Shown in pieces: positions 54,810 through 64,000 of a stretch of DNA of 64,000 nucleotides. Under the pieces are notes generated by a model that made no database searches, was not told the origin of the DNA, and was given only the letters and a program-made list of their open reading frames with translations. This DNA is from Hephaestia caeni (GTDB lineage: Bacteria > Pseudomonadota > Alphaproteobacteria > Sphingomonadales > Sphingomonadaceae). The translations under genes and the position numbers were made by a program. Location: positions 92,590 to 156,589 of the forward strand of contig NZ_QXDC01000006.1 of assembly GCF_003550065.1 (NCBI RefSeq), written 5' to 3'. Numbering within the stretch: position 1 is the stretch's first letter; every line of letters starts with the position of its first letter.

Positions 54810-56183
54810 TCAACTCGCCGCGGGCAGCCGCAACCGTGCCAGCAGCCCGCCCAGATCCTCGCTTTCCTCCAGACCCACCGTGCCGTCGTAAATCTCCGCC
54901 ACATCGCGCACGATCGCGAGCCCCAGCCCGGTGCCGGGCTTGTTGCTGTCGAGCCGCGCGCCACGGTCGAACAGCCGGGCGCGGTCTTCCTCGGCGATGC
55001 CGGGGCCGTCATCCTCGATCAGGAACTCGACGAAGCCCGCCTCGCCGCGCACCGTCGCGAACACGCTGCCGCCACCGTATTTGGCGGCATTCTCGATCAG
55101 ATTGCCCAGCATCTCGTCGAGATCCTGCCGCTCGACATGGACTTGCAGGTCGCGGGCGCCGTCGAGGTCGAAGCGCACGTCGGGATAGAGTCGCGAGACC
55201 GCGCGCTCGACCGATTCAAGGCTCGGCCACACGTCCGCGCGGCTATGTGCGTGTCCGCGCCGGCCGACCGCGCGCGCGCGGGCAAGATGGTGGTCAACCT
55301 GCCGCCGCATCGTGCGCGCCTCGCGCACCACGGTTTCGCCCAGATCGTCGGCGCCCGCGGTCGCGGCGTTCATGATCACCGTCAGCGGGGTCTTGAGCGC
55401 GTGCGCGAGGTTGCCCGCATGGCGCCGCGCTTCCTCGGCCTGACGCTCGTTGTGCGCGATCAGCGCGTTCAGTTCCTCGACCATCGGCACGACCTCGACC
55501 GGCATCGGCCCTTCGACGCGCTGGAGTTTGCCTGCGCGCATCTTCGCGATCTCCAGCCGCACTTTGCGCAGCGGGCGCAGCCCGTAGAAGGTCTGGAGCG
55601 CGGCCATCACGATCAGCCCGAGCGCGAGCAGCAGGAACGATCGCACCAGCGTCCGCCGGAGCACCGCAATCTCGGCATCGAGCGTCGCACGGCTCTCGGC
55701 GACCTGGAACCGCCACCAGGTCGATGATCCCGGCAGTTTCAGGTCGCGTTCGAGAATGCGCAGCTTCTCGCCCGGAAACTGGCTGCTGTTATAGGCGTGA
55801 ACCTCGATGTCCTGATGGTTCATCCCATAGGCCAGATGCCGGTCCCACAGGGACCGCGATGGGAAATCCTCGTGCCCCGGCGCGCTCACCTGCCAATAGA
55901 GCCCCGAATAGGGTTCCAGCGTGCGCTGGTCGGCGAGTTCGCGGTTGAAGATCACCTCGCCGTCCGGCCCGATCTCGGCCGAGACGATCAGCGAGGTCAG
56001 CATATATTCGATGCCGTTGTCGAAATTGTTGGTGATCGCGGCGGTCAGCACCTTGTCGAGCGCGAAGCCGCCGCCCGCGAGCAGCAGCGCGATCCACGCC
56101 GCCGCGATCAGAATCATCCGCCGGCTCAGCGAGCCCGAAACGCGGACGTCCGCCTTCTCCAGGGGTTCGGTGGCGGTCGCCAT
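54810..56183 (-). CDS. Sensor histidine kinase (PhoQ-like)
   Basis: 457 residues. TM1 (about 22-45), a periplasmic sensor domain (about 46-180), TM2 (about 186-206), a HAMP-like linker, then the H-box NLAHALKTPLTVIM (phospho-acceptor His near 256), N-box NLIENAAKYGGG, and the G-boxes DDGPGIAEEDR and GTGLGLAIVRD. Together these give a complete kinase. The ALKTPL form is that of the PhoQ/related group. The signal is unknown. It is the last gene of PepSY-RR-HK; a REP pair follows its stop. Confidence 0.92.
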   Translation of the reverse strand: MATATEPLEKADVRVSGSLSRRMILIAAAWIALLLAGGGFALDKVLTAAITNNFDNGIEYMLTSLIVSAEIGPDGEVIFNRELADQRTLEPYSGLYWQVSAPGHEDFPSRSLWDRHLAYGMNHQDIEVHAYNSSQFPGEKLRILERDLKLPGSSTWWRFQVAESRATLDAEIAVLRRTLVRSFLLLALGLIVMAALQTFYGLRPLRKVRLEIAKMRAGKLQRVEGPMPVEVVPMVEELNALIAHNERQAEEARRHAGNLAHALKTPLTVIMNAATAGADDLGETVVREARTMRRQVDHHLARARAVGRRGHAHSRADVWPSLESVERAVSRLYPDVRFDLDGARDLQVHVERQDLDEMLGNLIENAAKYGGGSVFATVRGEAGFVEFLIEDDGPGIAEEDRARLFDRGARLDSNKPGTGLGLAIVRDVAEIYDGTVGLEESEDLGGLLARLRLPAAS

Positions 56184-56206
56184 CGGCTAGACGGTTCCTG
56201 TGGCGA

Positions 56207-56884
56207 TCACCCCTCGCGGCGATCGTCGGGGTCTTCGAGGCTGTAGCCCAGGCCACGGATCGTGGTGATCACGTCCTGGCCCAGCTTCTTGCGGATGCGC
56301 GTCACGAACACCTCGATCGTGTTCGAATCGCGGTCGAAATCCTGATCATAGATATGCTCGATCAGCTCGGTGCGGCTCACCACCTTGCCCTTGTGATGGA
56401 GCAGGTAGCTCAGCAGCTTGTATTCCTGCGCGGTCAGCTTCACCGGCTCGCCCGCGCGCGAGACCTTGCCCGATCGCGTGTCGAGCCGCACGTCGCCCGC
56501 GGTCAGCTCCGACGACGCGTTGCCCGAGGCGCGACGGATCAGCGCGCGCAGGCGGGCGATCAGTTCCTCGGTCTGGAACGGCTTGGCGAGATAATCGTCC
56601 GCCCCCGCGTCCAGCCCGGCCACCTTGTCCGACCAGCTATCGCGCGCGGTGAGCACCAGCACGGGCATCGCGCGCTCTTCCTTGCGCCAGCGGTCGAGCA
56701 CTGTCAGCCCGTCGATCTCGGGTAGGCCGAGATCGAGCACCACCGCGTCATAGGTCTCGGTCGAGCCCAGGAAATGCCCTTCCTCGCCATCGGTGGCGAG
56801 GTCGATCGCATAGCCCGCGCCTTCGAGCGTGTTCTTGAGCTGCTGGCCCAGGCTGGGCTCATCCTCGACGATCAGAACGCGCAC
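56207..56884 (-). CDS. OmpR-family response regulator (PhoP-like)
   Basis: 225 residues. The receiver has acidic residues EDE (7-9), phospho-acceptor Asp in VVLDLGLPEIDG (about 51) and Lys in DDYLAKPFQTEEL. The winged-helix domain (about 125-218) contains LTAQEYKLLSYLLHHKGKVV and NTIEVFVTRIRKKLG. It pairs with the adjacent kinase, 23 bases apart. Confidence 0.94.
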   Translation of the reverse strand: MRVLIVEDEPSLGQQLKNTLEGAGYAIDLATDGEEGHFLGSTETYDAVVLDLGLPEIDGLTVLDRWRKEERAMPVLVLTARDSWSDKVAGLDAGADDYLAKPFQTEELIARLRALIRRASGNASSELTAGDVRLDTRSGKVSRAGEPVKLTAQEYKLLSYLLHHKGKVVSRTELIEHIYDQDFDRDSNTIEVFVTRIRKKLGQDVITTIRGLGYSLEDPDDRREG

Positions 56885-56921
56885 GTGCAGTCTCCCTGTT
56901 TATGCCGCCGACGGCGGTTGC

Positions 56922-57251
56922 TCAGCGATCGGTCCGGCCGATGATGCGGCCCGTCCGCCCGTCGACGTCCACCCAGATCACGACTCCATCGCGCAGGAAC
57001 TTGAGCGTGTAAATGGCGCTCGCCGAATCGAACACGAAGCCGAGATAGTGCGAATCCTTCATTGTCGGCACGATCCGCCGTTCGATCTCGCGCAGCGGCA
57101 GGATGCGGCCGTTGCGTCGCGCCTCGAAGGCTTCCTGCTGGTCACCGCGCCGCTGCTGCGCCGCATCCGCGGGCTGCGCAGGGCCGGAGACGGCAAGCGC
57201 CGAAAGGGCGCAAAACACGGATAGAACGGCCATTCGCATGGCGTGTGGCAT
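56922..57251 (-). CDS. PepSY-domain periplasmic protein
   Basis: 109 residues with a signal peptide (MAVLSVFCALSALAVSG, cleavage near ADA). The mature part has ILPLREIERRIVPTMKDSHY and VVIWVDVDGRTGRIIGR, a single PepSY domain. PepSY proteins may inhibit proteases or modulate sensor kinases. It sits directly upstream of the regulator and kinase genes, so it may be a target or sensor accessory. Start at 57251 or the in-frame ATG at 57239; neither has a clear ribosome site. Confidence 0.82.
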   Translation of the reverse strand: MPHAMRMAVLSVFCALSALAVSGPAQPADAAQQRRGDQQEAFEARRNGRILPLREIERRIVPTMKDSHYLGFVFDSASAIYTLKFLRDGVVIWVDVDGRTGRIIGRTDR

Positions 57252-57357
57252 AGAGGGGGGGCGTTGAATAGCCTATGAATGCCCCGCTCACGCCGCGGTC
57301 ATCCCCGGCACGCCGCATTTGCCGTTCCAGCCTCGGCGTCCTAGGGGACGCGCCATC

Positions 57358-59136
<1,779 letters not shown>

Positions 59137-59189
59137 GGCGGCGCACGGGCGATGGTATTACTTCTTCCTACCAGCACGGGAGAAACACG

Positions 59190-59477
59190 ATGGGCGCCGT
59201 TCGCAAACTCAGCATCGCGCTGACCGAAGAACTCGCGAGCGAAGTCGACAATGCGGTCGCGACGGGCGATTACGCGAGCGCGAGCGAGGTCATCCGTGAT
59301 GCGCTTCGCCTCTGGCGCCGCGACCGCGACGCCGACCGCGCCGAAACGCTCCGCCTCCGCCGCTTGTGGGAAGAGGGGCTGGCAAGCGGGAAGCCGCAGG
59401 ATGTGACCGACGAATGGTTCGAAGACATCAAGCGCCGCGGCATGGCGCGGCTTGCCGCACTACGTGAAGCGGGCTGA
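59190..59477 (+). CDS. parD: ParD-like ribbon-helix-helix antitoxin
   Basis: 95 residues. RKLSIALTEELASEVDNAV and YASASEVIRDALRLWRRD form the ribbon-helix-helix DNA-binding domain; the C-terminal half (about 50-95) is charged and should bind the toxin. ATG at 59190 has GGGAGAAA upstream. Its stop overlaps the toxin start by one base, the usual antitoxin-first order with autoregulation. Confidence 0.9.
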   Translation: MGAVRKLSIALTEELASEVDNAVATGDYASASEVIRDALRLWRRDRDADRAETLRLRRLWEEGLASGKPQDVTDEWFEDIKRRGMARLAALREAG

Positions 59478-59767
59478 TGCGAATTGTCTATCTGCCTCAG
59501 GCGGATACCGATCTACTCGAGATATTCATGTCGATCGCGAGCGACAACGAGCCCGCGGCGCACCGTCTGGTCGATCGCGTGCGCGTCGCTGTCTTGCGGC
59601 TGCGCGATCATCCACGCAGTGCGCCCGCGCGCGAGGATATAGCAGACGGCGTGCGCGGGCTTTCGGTGGCAGGCTATATCGTGCTGTATCGCGTCGCGGA
59701 TGAGGTACACATCGTGCGCATCATCCACGCGGCGCGCGATCTTCCCAATCTCGATCTGGGCGGCTGA
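59477..59767 (+). CDS. parE: ParE/RelE-family toxin
   Basis: 96 residues. It opens MRIVYLPQADTDLLEIFMSI and continues ARLVDR-like helices, then SVAGYIVLYRVADEVHIVRI and a C-terminal HAARDLP. This matches ParE, which inhibits DNA gyrase, within the RelE/ParE fold. The C-terminal His-Ala-Arg-Asp is conserved. Neutralised by the preceding gene. Confidence 0.9.
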   Translation: MRIVYLPQADTDLLEIFMSIASDNEPAAHRLVDRVRVAVLRLRDHPRSAPAREDIADGVRGLSVAGYIVLYRVADEVHIVRIIHAARDLPNLDLGG

Positions 59768-59771
59768 GCCG

Positions 59772-60581
59772 CTACAGCGCCTTGCCGTTGCGCCCCGCCA
59801 GATCGACGACATATTGCCACGCGACGCGCCCCGATCGGCTGCCGCGCCGCGTCGCCCAGCCGATCGCTTCTTGCGGATCGAACGGCAGATCGTACGCCTC
59901 GGCATAACCGCGTACGATCGCGAGATAGCCGTCCTGATCGACGACATGGAAGCCGAGGCTGAGCCCGAAGCGGTCGGCGAGCGCGAGGTGATCGTCCACC
60001 GAATCGCGCGGGTTGATCGCGCTTTCCTGCTCGGCGATGTCGCGCGGCACCAGATGGCGCCGGTTGGAGGTGACGACCAGCCGCGCATTGGCCGGCCGCG
60101 CCTCGGCGCCGCCTTCGAGCATCGATCGCAGTGCGCGCGCGTCGCCCGCCGCGTCGAAACCGAGATCGTCGATGAACAGCGCGAACGCACGATCCACCGG
60201 CGCGATCGCGTCGAACAGCGCCGACAGATCGTCGAGCCGGTGCGTCACCACCTCGATCAGCGCCAGCACGCCGCCCGCCGCCTGAACATGCGCGACCGCG
60301 CTCTTGACCAGTGCCGATTTGCCGGTGCCACGCGCGCCCCACATCAGTACGTCCTGCGCGGCGTGGCGCGCCGCAAGCCGATCGAGATTGGCGACCAGCG
60401 CCGCCTTCTGCATCTCGACCCCGTGGAGCATGGCCAGCGGCAGCGGCGCGAACTGGCGCGCGGCGGTAAGGCCGTCGCCGCGCCAGACATAGGCCGGGTG
60501 CGCCAGCGGGTCGGCGGACGCCGGCGGCGGCGGGGCCAGCCGCTCGAGCGCGGCGGCGATACGGTCGATCGGGTCGGTCAT
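59772..60581 (-). CDS. DUF815 family AAA-type ATPase
   Basis: 269 residues. Walker A is MWGARGTGKSALVKS (about 81-95), Walker B FALFIDDLGF, and sensor-like VVTSNRRHLVPRD follows; the C-terminus has GWATRRGSRSGRVAWQYVVD. Family function is not known; it resembles helicase-loader-like AAA proteins. Convergent with parE, four bases apart. Transcribed after the TPR gene on the same strand. Confidence 0.88.
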   Translation of the reverse strand: MTDPIDRIAAALERLAPPPPASADPLAHPAYVWRGDGLTAARQFAPLPLAMLHGVEMQKAALVANLDRLAARHAAQDVLMWGARGTGKSALVKSAVAHVQAAGGVLALIEVVTHRLDDLSALFDAIAPVDRAFALFIDDLGFDAAGDARALRSMLEGGAEARPANARLVVTSNRRHLVPRDIAEQESAINPRDSVDDHLALADRFGLSLGFHVVDQDGYLAIVRGYAEAYDLPFDPQEAIGWATRRGSRSGRVAWQYVVDLAGRNGKAL

Positions 60582-60654
60582 TCAGCGGCCTTGGGGTTCC
60601 TACGCGAACATTCGTGTGTTCCCGCTTTCGCAGGAGCACGATCGACTGCCGGCC

Positions 60655-62706
60655 CTAGTCCAAGCGCACCGTCGCGTCACCCTCCGCCGCTGCGAGGTGC
60701 GCGCGTAGCCCCGGATGGTCGGGTGCGGTGGCGACGGCCTGGCGCAGGAGCTGACGCGCGGCGGCGGGCTTGCCTGCCTTGAACAGCGCCCAGCCATAAG
60801 CGTCGGCGATCGCCGGATCGAGCGGCGCCAGCGCGTGTGCGGCGGCGGTCAGCCGCGTCGCCGAGGCCGTGTCGCCGCGCCCGAGATGCGCGCTGCCGAG
60901 TTCGGCGAGCAGCACGGCATCCTTGTCGCCCAGCCGCGCGCGCAAACGCTCGAGCGTGACGATCGCATCGTCCCATCTGCCCGCCGCGAGCTGCCACCGC
61001 GCCGTCAGCCTGAGTGCGTCGCGGCTCTCGGGGTTCTGCGCGAGGTAGAGTCCCAGCGTGTGCGCCGCCTCGTCTCGCCGCCCGGCATGATCGAGCGCTG
61101 TCACCAGCCGGAGCGCGGTCGGCGCGTCGAAACGCAGATCGGCGGCGTGGGCATAAGCGGCGGCCGCGTCGGCCTCGCGCGCCATCCCCGTCAGCACGTC
61201 GCCCACCAGCAATTGCGCGGCCGGGGCGCCTGGTGCGGCGTGCGCCAGATGCTGCGCGCGCGCTAAAGCATCGTCGTGCTGCCCGGTCTCGATCAGCCCG
61301 CGTACATAATCGACCGCTGCTTGCGGATCGCCCGGCGCGTCATCGGCCGCGGCGGCGAGCACGGCGATGCTGTCGTCGGTGCCGAAGGGGGCCGCCGCGC
61401 CGCGCTCGGGCGCCGCCGCGCGGTCGAGATAGATACCCGCCCAGTCGCGCTCGCCGATCGCCTCGAACGCACGGCCGACCAGCGTCAGCGTGTAGCGATC
61501 GGCATCGGCCCGCAACGCCGCCGGGCGCAGCGCGTCGAGCGCGCCCTTGGCGTCGCCCGCGCGCAGCAAGGCCGCACCGAGCAGCCGCCGCGCGGTCAGA
61601 TTATAGGGCTGGAGATCGGCCAACTCGCGCCATTGCCCGATCGCCTGTTCGTATGCGCGGTCATGATAATCGAGCATCCCGCCGAGCAGCAGCACCGCGG
61701 GCATCCCGTTCAGCGTGCCGCCGGTCTTCTGGAGCAGCACGCGCGCGAGATCGAACCGCCCCGCGCGCGCGGCGAGCACGGCTTGCAGGTAGTAAGCGCG
61801 CGGATCGGCCGGGTCGGCGGCGATCGCGCGGCGCGTGACCGCCAGCATCGCGCGCATCCGGCCGAGATCGCCCAGCGTCGCGGCATCCTCGATCAGCGCG
61901 TCGAGATCGGCGGGGTCGCGCTTCAGCGCGGCGTCGAACCACGGCAGCGCGGCGACGAGGCCGTACTGACTGCGCACCAGCGTACCCTTGAGGACCAGCA
62001 GGCCCGGTGTTGCCGGATCGATCGCGCCCGCGCGCGCCGCCGCGCCGATCGCACCGCCGATGTCGCCGGCATCGCGCCGGATCGTGCCCAGGTCGGCCCA
62101 GGCCGCGGCATCGTCCCGATCGAGCAACGGCGCGAGCAGCGCCTGTGCGCCACCACTATCGCCCTGCGCTGCGGTGGCCCGCGCGCGAACCCGCGTCGCA
62201 TACCCCGCGTACCGTGCCGGTGCCTTCGCCGCTTCGGCGATCGCGCGATCGGGATCGCCTTGCACCAACCACGCCTCGGCGAGCAGGTGGTGCGCCCGCC
62301 GAGGCGCAAATCCGGTGCGCAGCGCGCGCGCGATCTCGGCCTCCGCGGCGTCGCCATCGCCTTGGGCGAGGTGCAGCCGTGCGGCGAATGCGTGCGCCAG
62401 CCCCCAGGTCTTGTCGGCGGTGGTCGCTTCCTCAGCCGCCGCCAGCGCGCCGCTCACATTGCCGCGGCCGTAGAGCACCAGCCCACGCTTCAGCGCCGCG
62501 GTCGCTTCGGCCCGGTCGGGTGCCGGCTCGGGGCGCGGTGCAAACGCATAGAGCGCCGCGAGCAGCCCGATCGCCCCGGCCAGCATCAGCGCCAGCCGCG
62601 TGCGCCGCGACAACCGCAGCCGCCGCCGTCCGTCGCGCCGCGTCCATTTGCGGCGTCGGCGCGGGGCCGCCGCCGGCAGAATCGCCTTGCCCGTCCGATC
62701 AAGCAT
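60655..62706 (-). CDS. TPR-repeat inner-membrane protein next to PrsR
   Basis: 683 residues. A basic N-terminus (RRRRKWTRRDGRRRLRLSRR) precedes one transmembrane helix (about 38-56). The rest is a chain of TPR-like helix pairs (for example GRGNVSGALAAAEEATTADK, PYNLTARRLLGAALLRAGDA). Its start overlaps the end of the PrsR-type gene by eight bases. The PEP-CTERM/exosortase loci of some bacteria pair prsR with a TPR gene (prsT), so a role in exopolysaccharide or exosortase functions is possible. Assignment as PrsT itself is not certain. Confidence 0.75.
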   Translation of the reverse strand: MLDRTGKAILPAAAPRRRRKWTRRDGRRRLRLSRRTRLALMLAGAIGLLAALYAFAPRPEPAPDRAEATAALKRGLVLYGRGNVSGALAAAEEATTADKTWGLAHAFAARLHLAQGDGDAAEAEIARALRTGFAPRRAHHLLAEAWLVQGDPDRAIAEAAKAPARYAGYATRVRARATAAQGDSGGAQALLAPLLDRDDAAAWADLGTIRRDAGDIGGAIGAAARAGAIDPATPGLLVLKGTLVRSQYGLVAALPWFDAALKRDPADLDALIEDAATLGDLGRMRAMLAVTRRAIAADPADPRAYYLQAVLAARAGRFDLARVLLQKTGGTLNGMPAVLLLGGMLDYHDRAYEQAIGQWRELADLQPYNLTARRLLGAALLRAGDAKGALDALRPAALRADADRYTLTLVGRAFEAIGERDWAGIYLDRAAAPERGAAAPFGTDDSIAVLAAAADDAPGDPQAAVDYVRGLIETGQHDDALARAQHLAHAAPGAPAAQLLVGDVLTGMAREADAAAAYAHAADLRFDAPTALRLVTALDHAGRRDEAAHTLGLYLAQNPESRDALRLTARWQLAAGRWDDAIVTLERLRARLGDKDAVLLAELGSAHLGRGDTASATRLTAAAHALAPLDPAIADAYGWALFKAGKPAAARQLLRQAVATAPDHPGLRAHLAAAEGDATVRLD

Positions 62707-64000
62707 GGAGGTCGTAATTCTTGAGCAGGTCGTACAATGTCGGCCGGCTGATCCCGAGCAGCTTGGCGGTGTTCGAGATATTGCCCTCGGCGCGGGCGAG
62801 CGCGTGGCGGATCGCCTTCCTGTCGGCGCGCTCGCGCGCGGCCTTGAGGTTGATCGGCGCGTCGTCGGCGGCGGCGTCGAGATCGAGGTCGGCCGCTGTC
62901 ACCATCTTGCCGTCGGCCATGATCACCGCGCGCTTCACGCGGTTTTCCAGTTCGCGCACGTTGCCCGGCCAGCCCCAGGCATCGATCGCCGCACGCGCAT
63001 CGGCGGAAAGCGCGGCCGCCTGGCTGCGCATCGCGGGCGCATGCTTCTTGACGAAATGCTTCGCGAGCAACCCCGCGTCGCCCGGCCGCTCGGCCAGCGC
63101 GGGGATACGCACCACGATCTCGGCGAGCCGATAGTAGAGATCGTCGCGGAACCGCCCGTCGGCGACCATCGCGTCGACATCCTGATGCGTCGCGCACACG
63201 ATCCGCGTGTCGACGGGAATCTGCTGGCGCCCGCCGATCCGCTCGATCACGCGCTCTTGCAGAAACCGGAGCAGCTTGACTTGAAGCGCCAGCGGAATGT
63301 CGCCCACCTCATCGAGAAACAGCGTGCCTCCCGCTGCCTGCTCGATCTTGCCGATCACGGTCTTGATCGCGCCGGTGAACGCGCCTTTTTCGTGGCCGAA
63401 CAACTCGCTTTCGAGCAGCGTCTCGGGGATCGCGGCGCAATTGATCGCGACGAACGCGCCGTTGCCGCGCGGGCTCGCGTCGTGCAGCCCGCGCGCGAGC
63501 AATTCCTTGCCCGTCCCGCTCGCGCCCAGCAGCATTACCGTCACGTCGGCGGCGGCGACGCGCTCGATCGTGCGCATCACCTTGAGCATTTCGGGCGCGG
63601 CGGTGATGATCCCGCCCAAGCCCTCGGCCGCGCTGCCGCGCTCCGCGAGGCGTCGGTTCTCGGCCTCCAGGTCGTGGACGTGGAAGGCGCGCGCGACGAT
63701 CAGCCCCAGCGCGTCGATATCGATCGGCTTCTGGTAGAAATCCCACGCGCCTTCCGCGATCGCGCGCAGCGCGCTCTCGCGCGCGCCGTGGCCGGAAGCG
63801 ACGATCACCTTGGTATCGGGTTTGAGCGCAAGGATCTCGGCCAGCGTTGCAAAGCCTTCGTTCACCCCGTCGGGATCGGGCGGCAGGCCGAGATCGAGCG
63901 TGACGACGTCGGGTTCCTCGGCGCGCAGCAGGTCGATCGCGGTCGTGCGGTCGCCCGCCACCAGCACCTCGTAATCGTCATACGCCCAGCGCAACTGGCG
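62699..64000 (-). CDS. prsR: PrsR-type sigma-54-dependent response regulator (partial, runs off right edge)
   Basis: The N-terminal residues lie beyond the window; 433 codons are present. The receiver has VVTLDLGLPPDPDGVNEG with the phospho-acceptor Asp and YQKPID with the conserved Lys. The AAA+ domain has Walker A GASGTGKE, the sigma-54 contact loop GAFTGA, and Walker B LFLDEVGDIP. A Fis-type HTH ends the protein (NISNTAKLLGISRPTLYDLL). The LGLPPDPDG variant is characteristic of the PEP-CTERM-box regulator subfamily that activates exopolysaccharide/exosortase genes. Codons before the first visible in-frame start are still open, confirming truncation by the window. Confidence 0.88.
   Translation of the reverse strand, partial: RQLRWAYDDYEVLVAGDRTTAIDLLRAEEPDVVTLDLGLPPDPDGVNEGFATLAEILALKPDTKVIVASGHGARESALRAIAEGAWDFYQKPIDIDALGLIVARAFHVHDLEAENRRLAERGSAAEGLGGIITAAPEMLKVMRTIERVAAADVTVMLLGASGTGKELLARGLHDASPRGNGAFVAINCAAIPETLLESELFGHEKGAFTGAIKTVIGKIEQAAGGTLFLDEVGDIPLALQVKLLRFLQERVIERIGGRQQIPVDTRIVCATHQDVDAMVADGRFRDDLYYRLAEIVVRIPALAERPGDAGLLAKHFVKKHAPAMRSQAAALSADARAAIDAWGWPGNVRELENRVKRAVIMADGKMVTAADLDLDAAADDAPINLKAARERADRKAIRHALARAEGNISNTAKLLGISRPTLYDLLKNYDLHA

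Overview
The window is a high-GC, gene-dense chromosomal segment that looks like an alphaproteobacterium of the sphingomonad group (Sphingomonas-like). The grounds are protein-level resemblance throughout, a groESL operon under a CIRCE element, a TCA-cycle cluster in alphaproteobacterial style, a PrsR-type sigma-54 regulator, and many sphingomonad-style REP palindromes. I cannot name a species from sequence alone. No rRNA, tRNA, CRISPR array, integrase or classical insertion sequence was seen.

Region 1 (1-16.4 kb) is central carbon metabolism. A chemotaxis receptor cut by the left edge diverges from sdhCDAB, which is followed by a thioesterase and zapE. A secreted GH2 glycosidase then sits between zapE and mdh. 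mdh, sucD, sucA, sucB and lpd complete a TCA cluster in which sucC is absent. A 380-bp element holding a frameshifted GIY-YIG gene between inverted repeats lies between mdh and sucD.

Region 2 (16.4-36.4 kb) is mixed housekeeping: two membrane proteins, a GNAT acetyltransferase coupled to sppA, CIRCE-groES-groEL, a glutathione transferase, a Tat-exported oligoendopeptidase, a flavin monooxygenase-like protein, a subtilisin autotransporter-like protease, a HAD phosphatase with dapD and a cyclophilin, a universal stress protein, the pyruvate dehydrogenase E2 with a second lpd, a GFA-like protein and a bactofilin.

Region 3 (36.4-54.7 kb) is the translation supercluster. It runs rpsL-rpsG-fusA-tuf, then rpsJ through adk (S10 and spc operons with secY). 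It has three departures from the usual layout. About 1.1 kb between tuf and rpsJ holds an intact GIY-YIG gene inside paired REP palindromes and a small EF-Tu domain III-like gene. A hairpin-rich 247-nt gap separates rpsJ from rplC. An orphan 96-residue gene with lower GC lies between rpmD and rplO. The alpha operon (rpsM-rpsK-rpoA-rplQ) does not follow adk.

Region 4 (54.8-64 kb) holds a PepSY/response regulator/histidine kinase operon, an ABC-F ATPase, a parDE toxin-antitoxin pair, a DUF815 ATPase, and a TPR membrane protein coupled to a PrsR-type regulator that runs off the right edge.

The most unusual signal is the repeated pairing of GIY-YIG nuclease genes with flanking inverted REP palindromes (9204-9583 and 41211-41712). 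Related palindromes without a nuclease are scattered in other gaps. This suggests a mobile or REP-dispersing unit analogous to RAYT/REP systems but using a GIY-YIG nuclease. A second good lead is a 12-bp LacI-family-type operator inside the signal-peptide codons of the GH2 gene.
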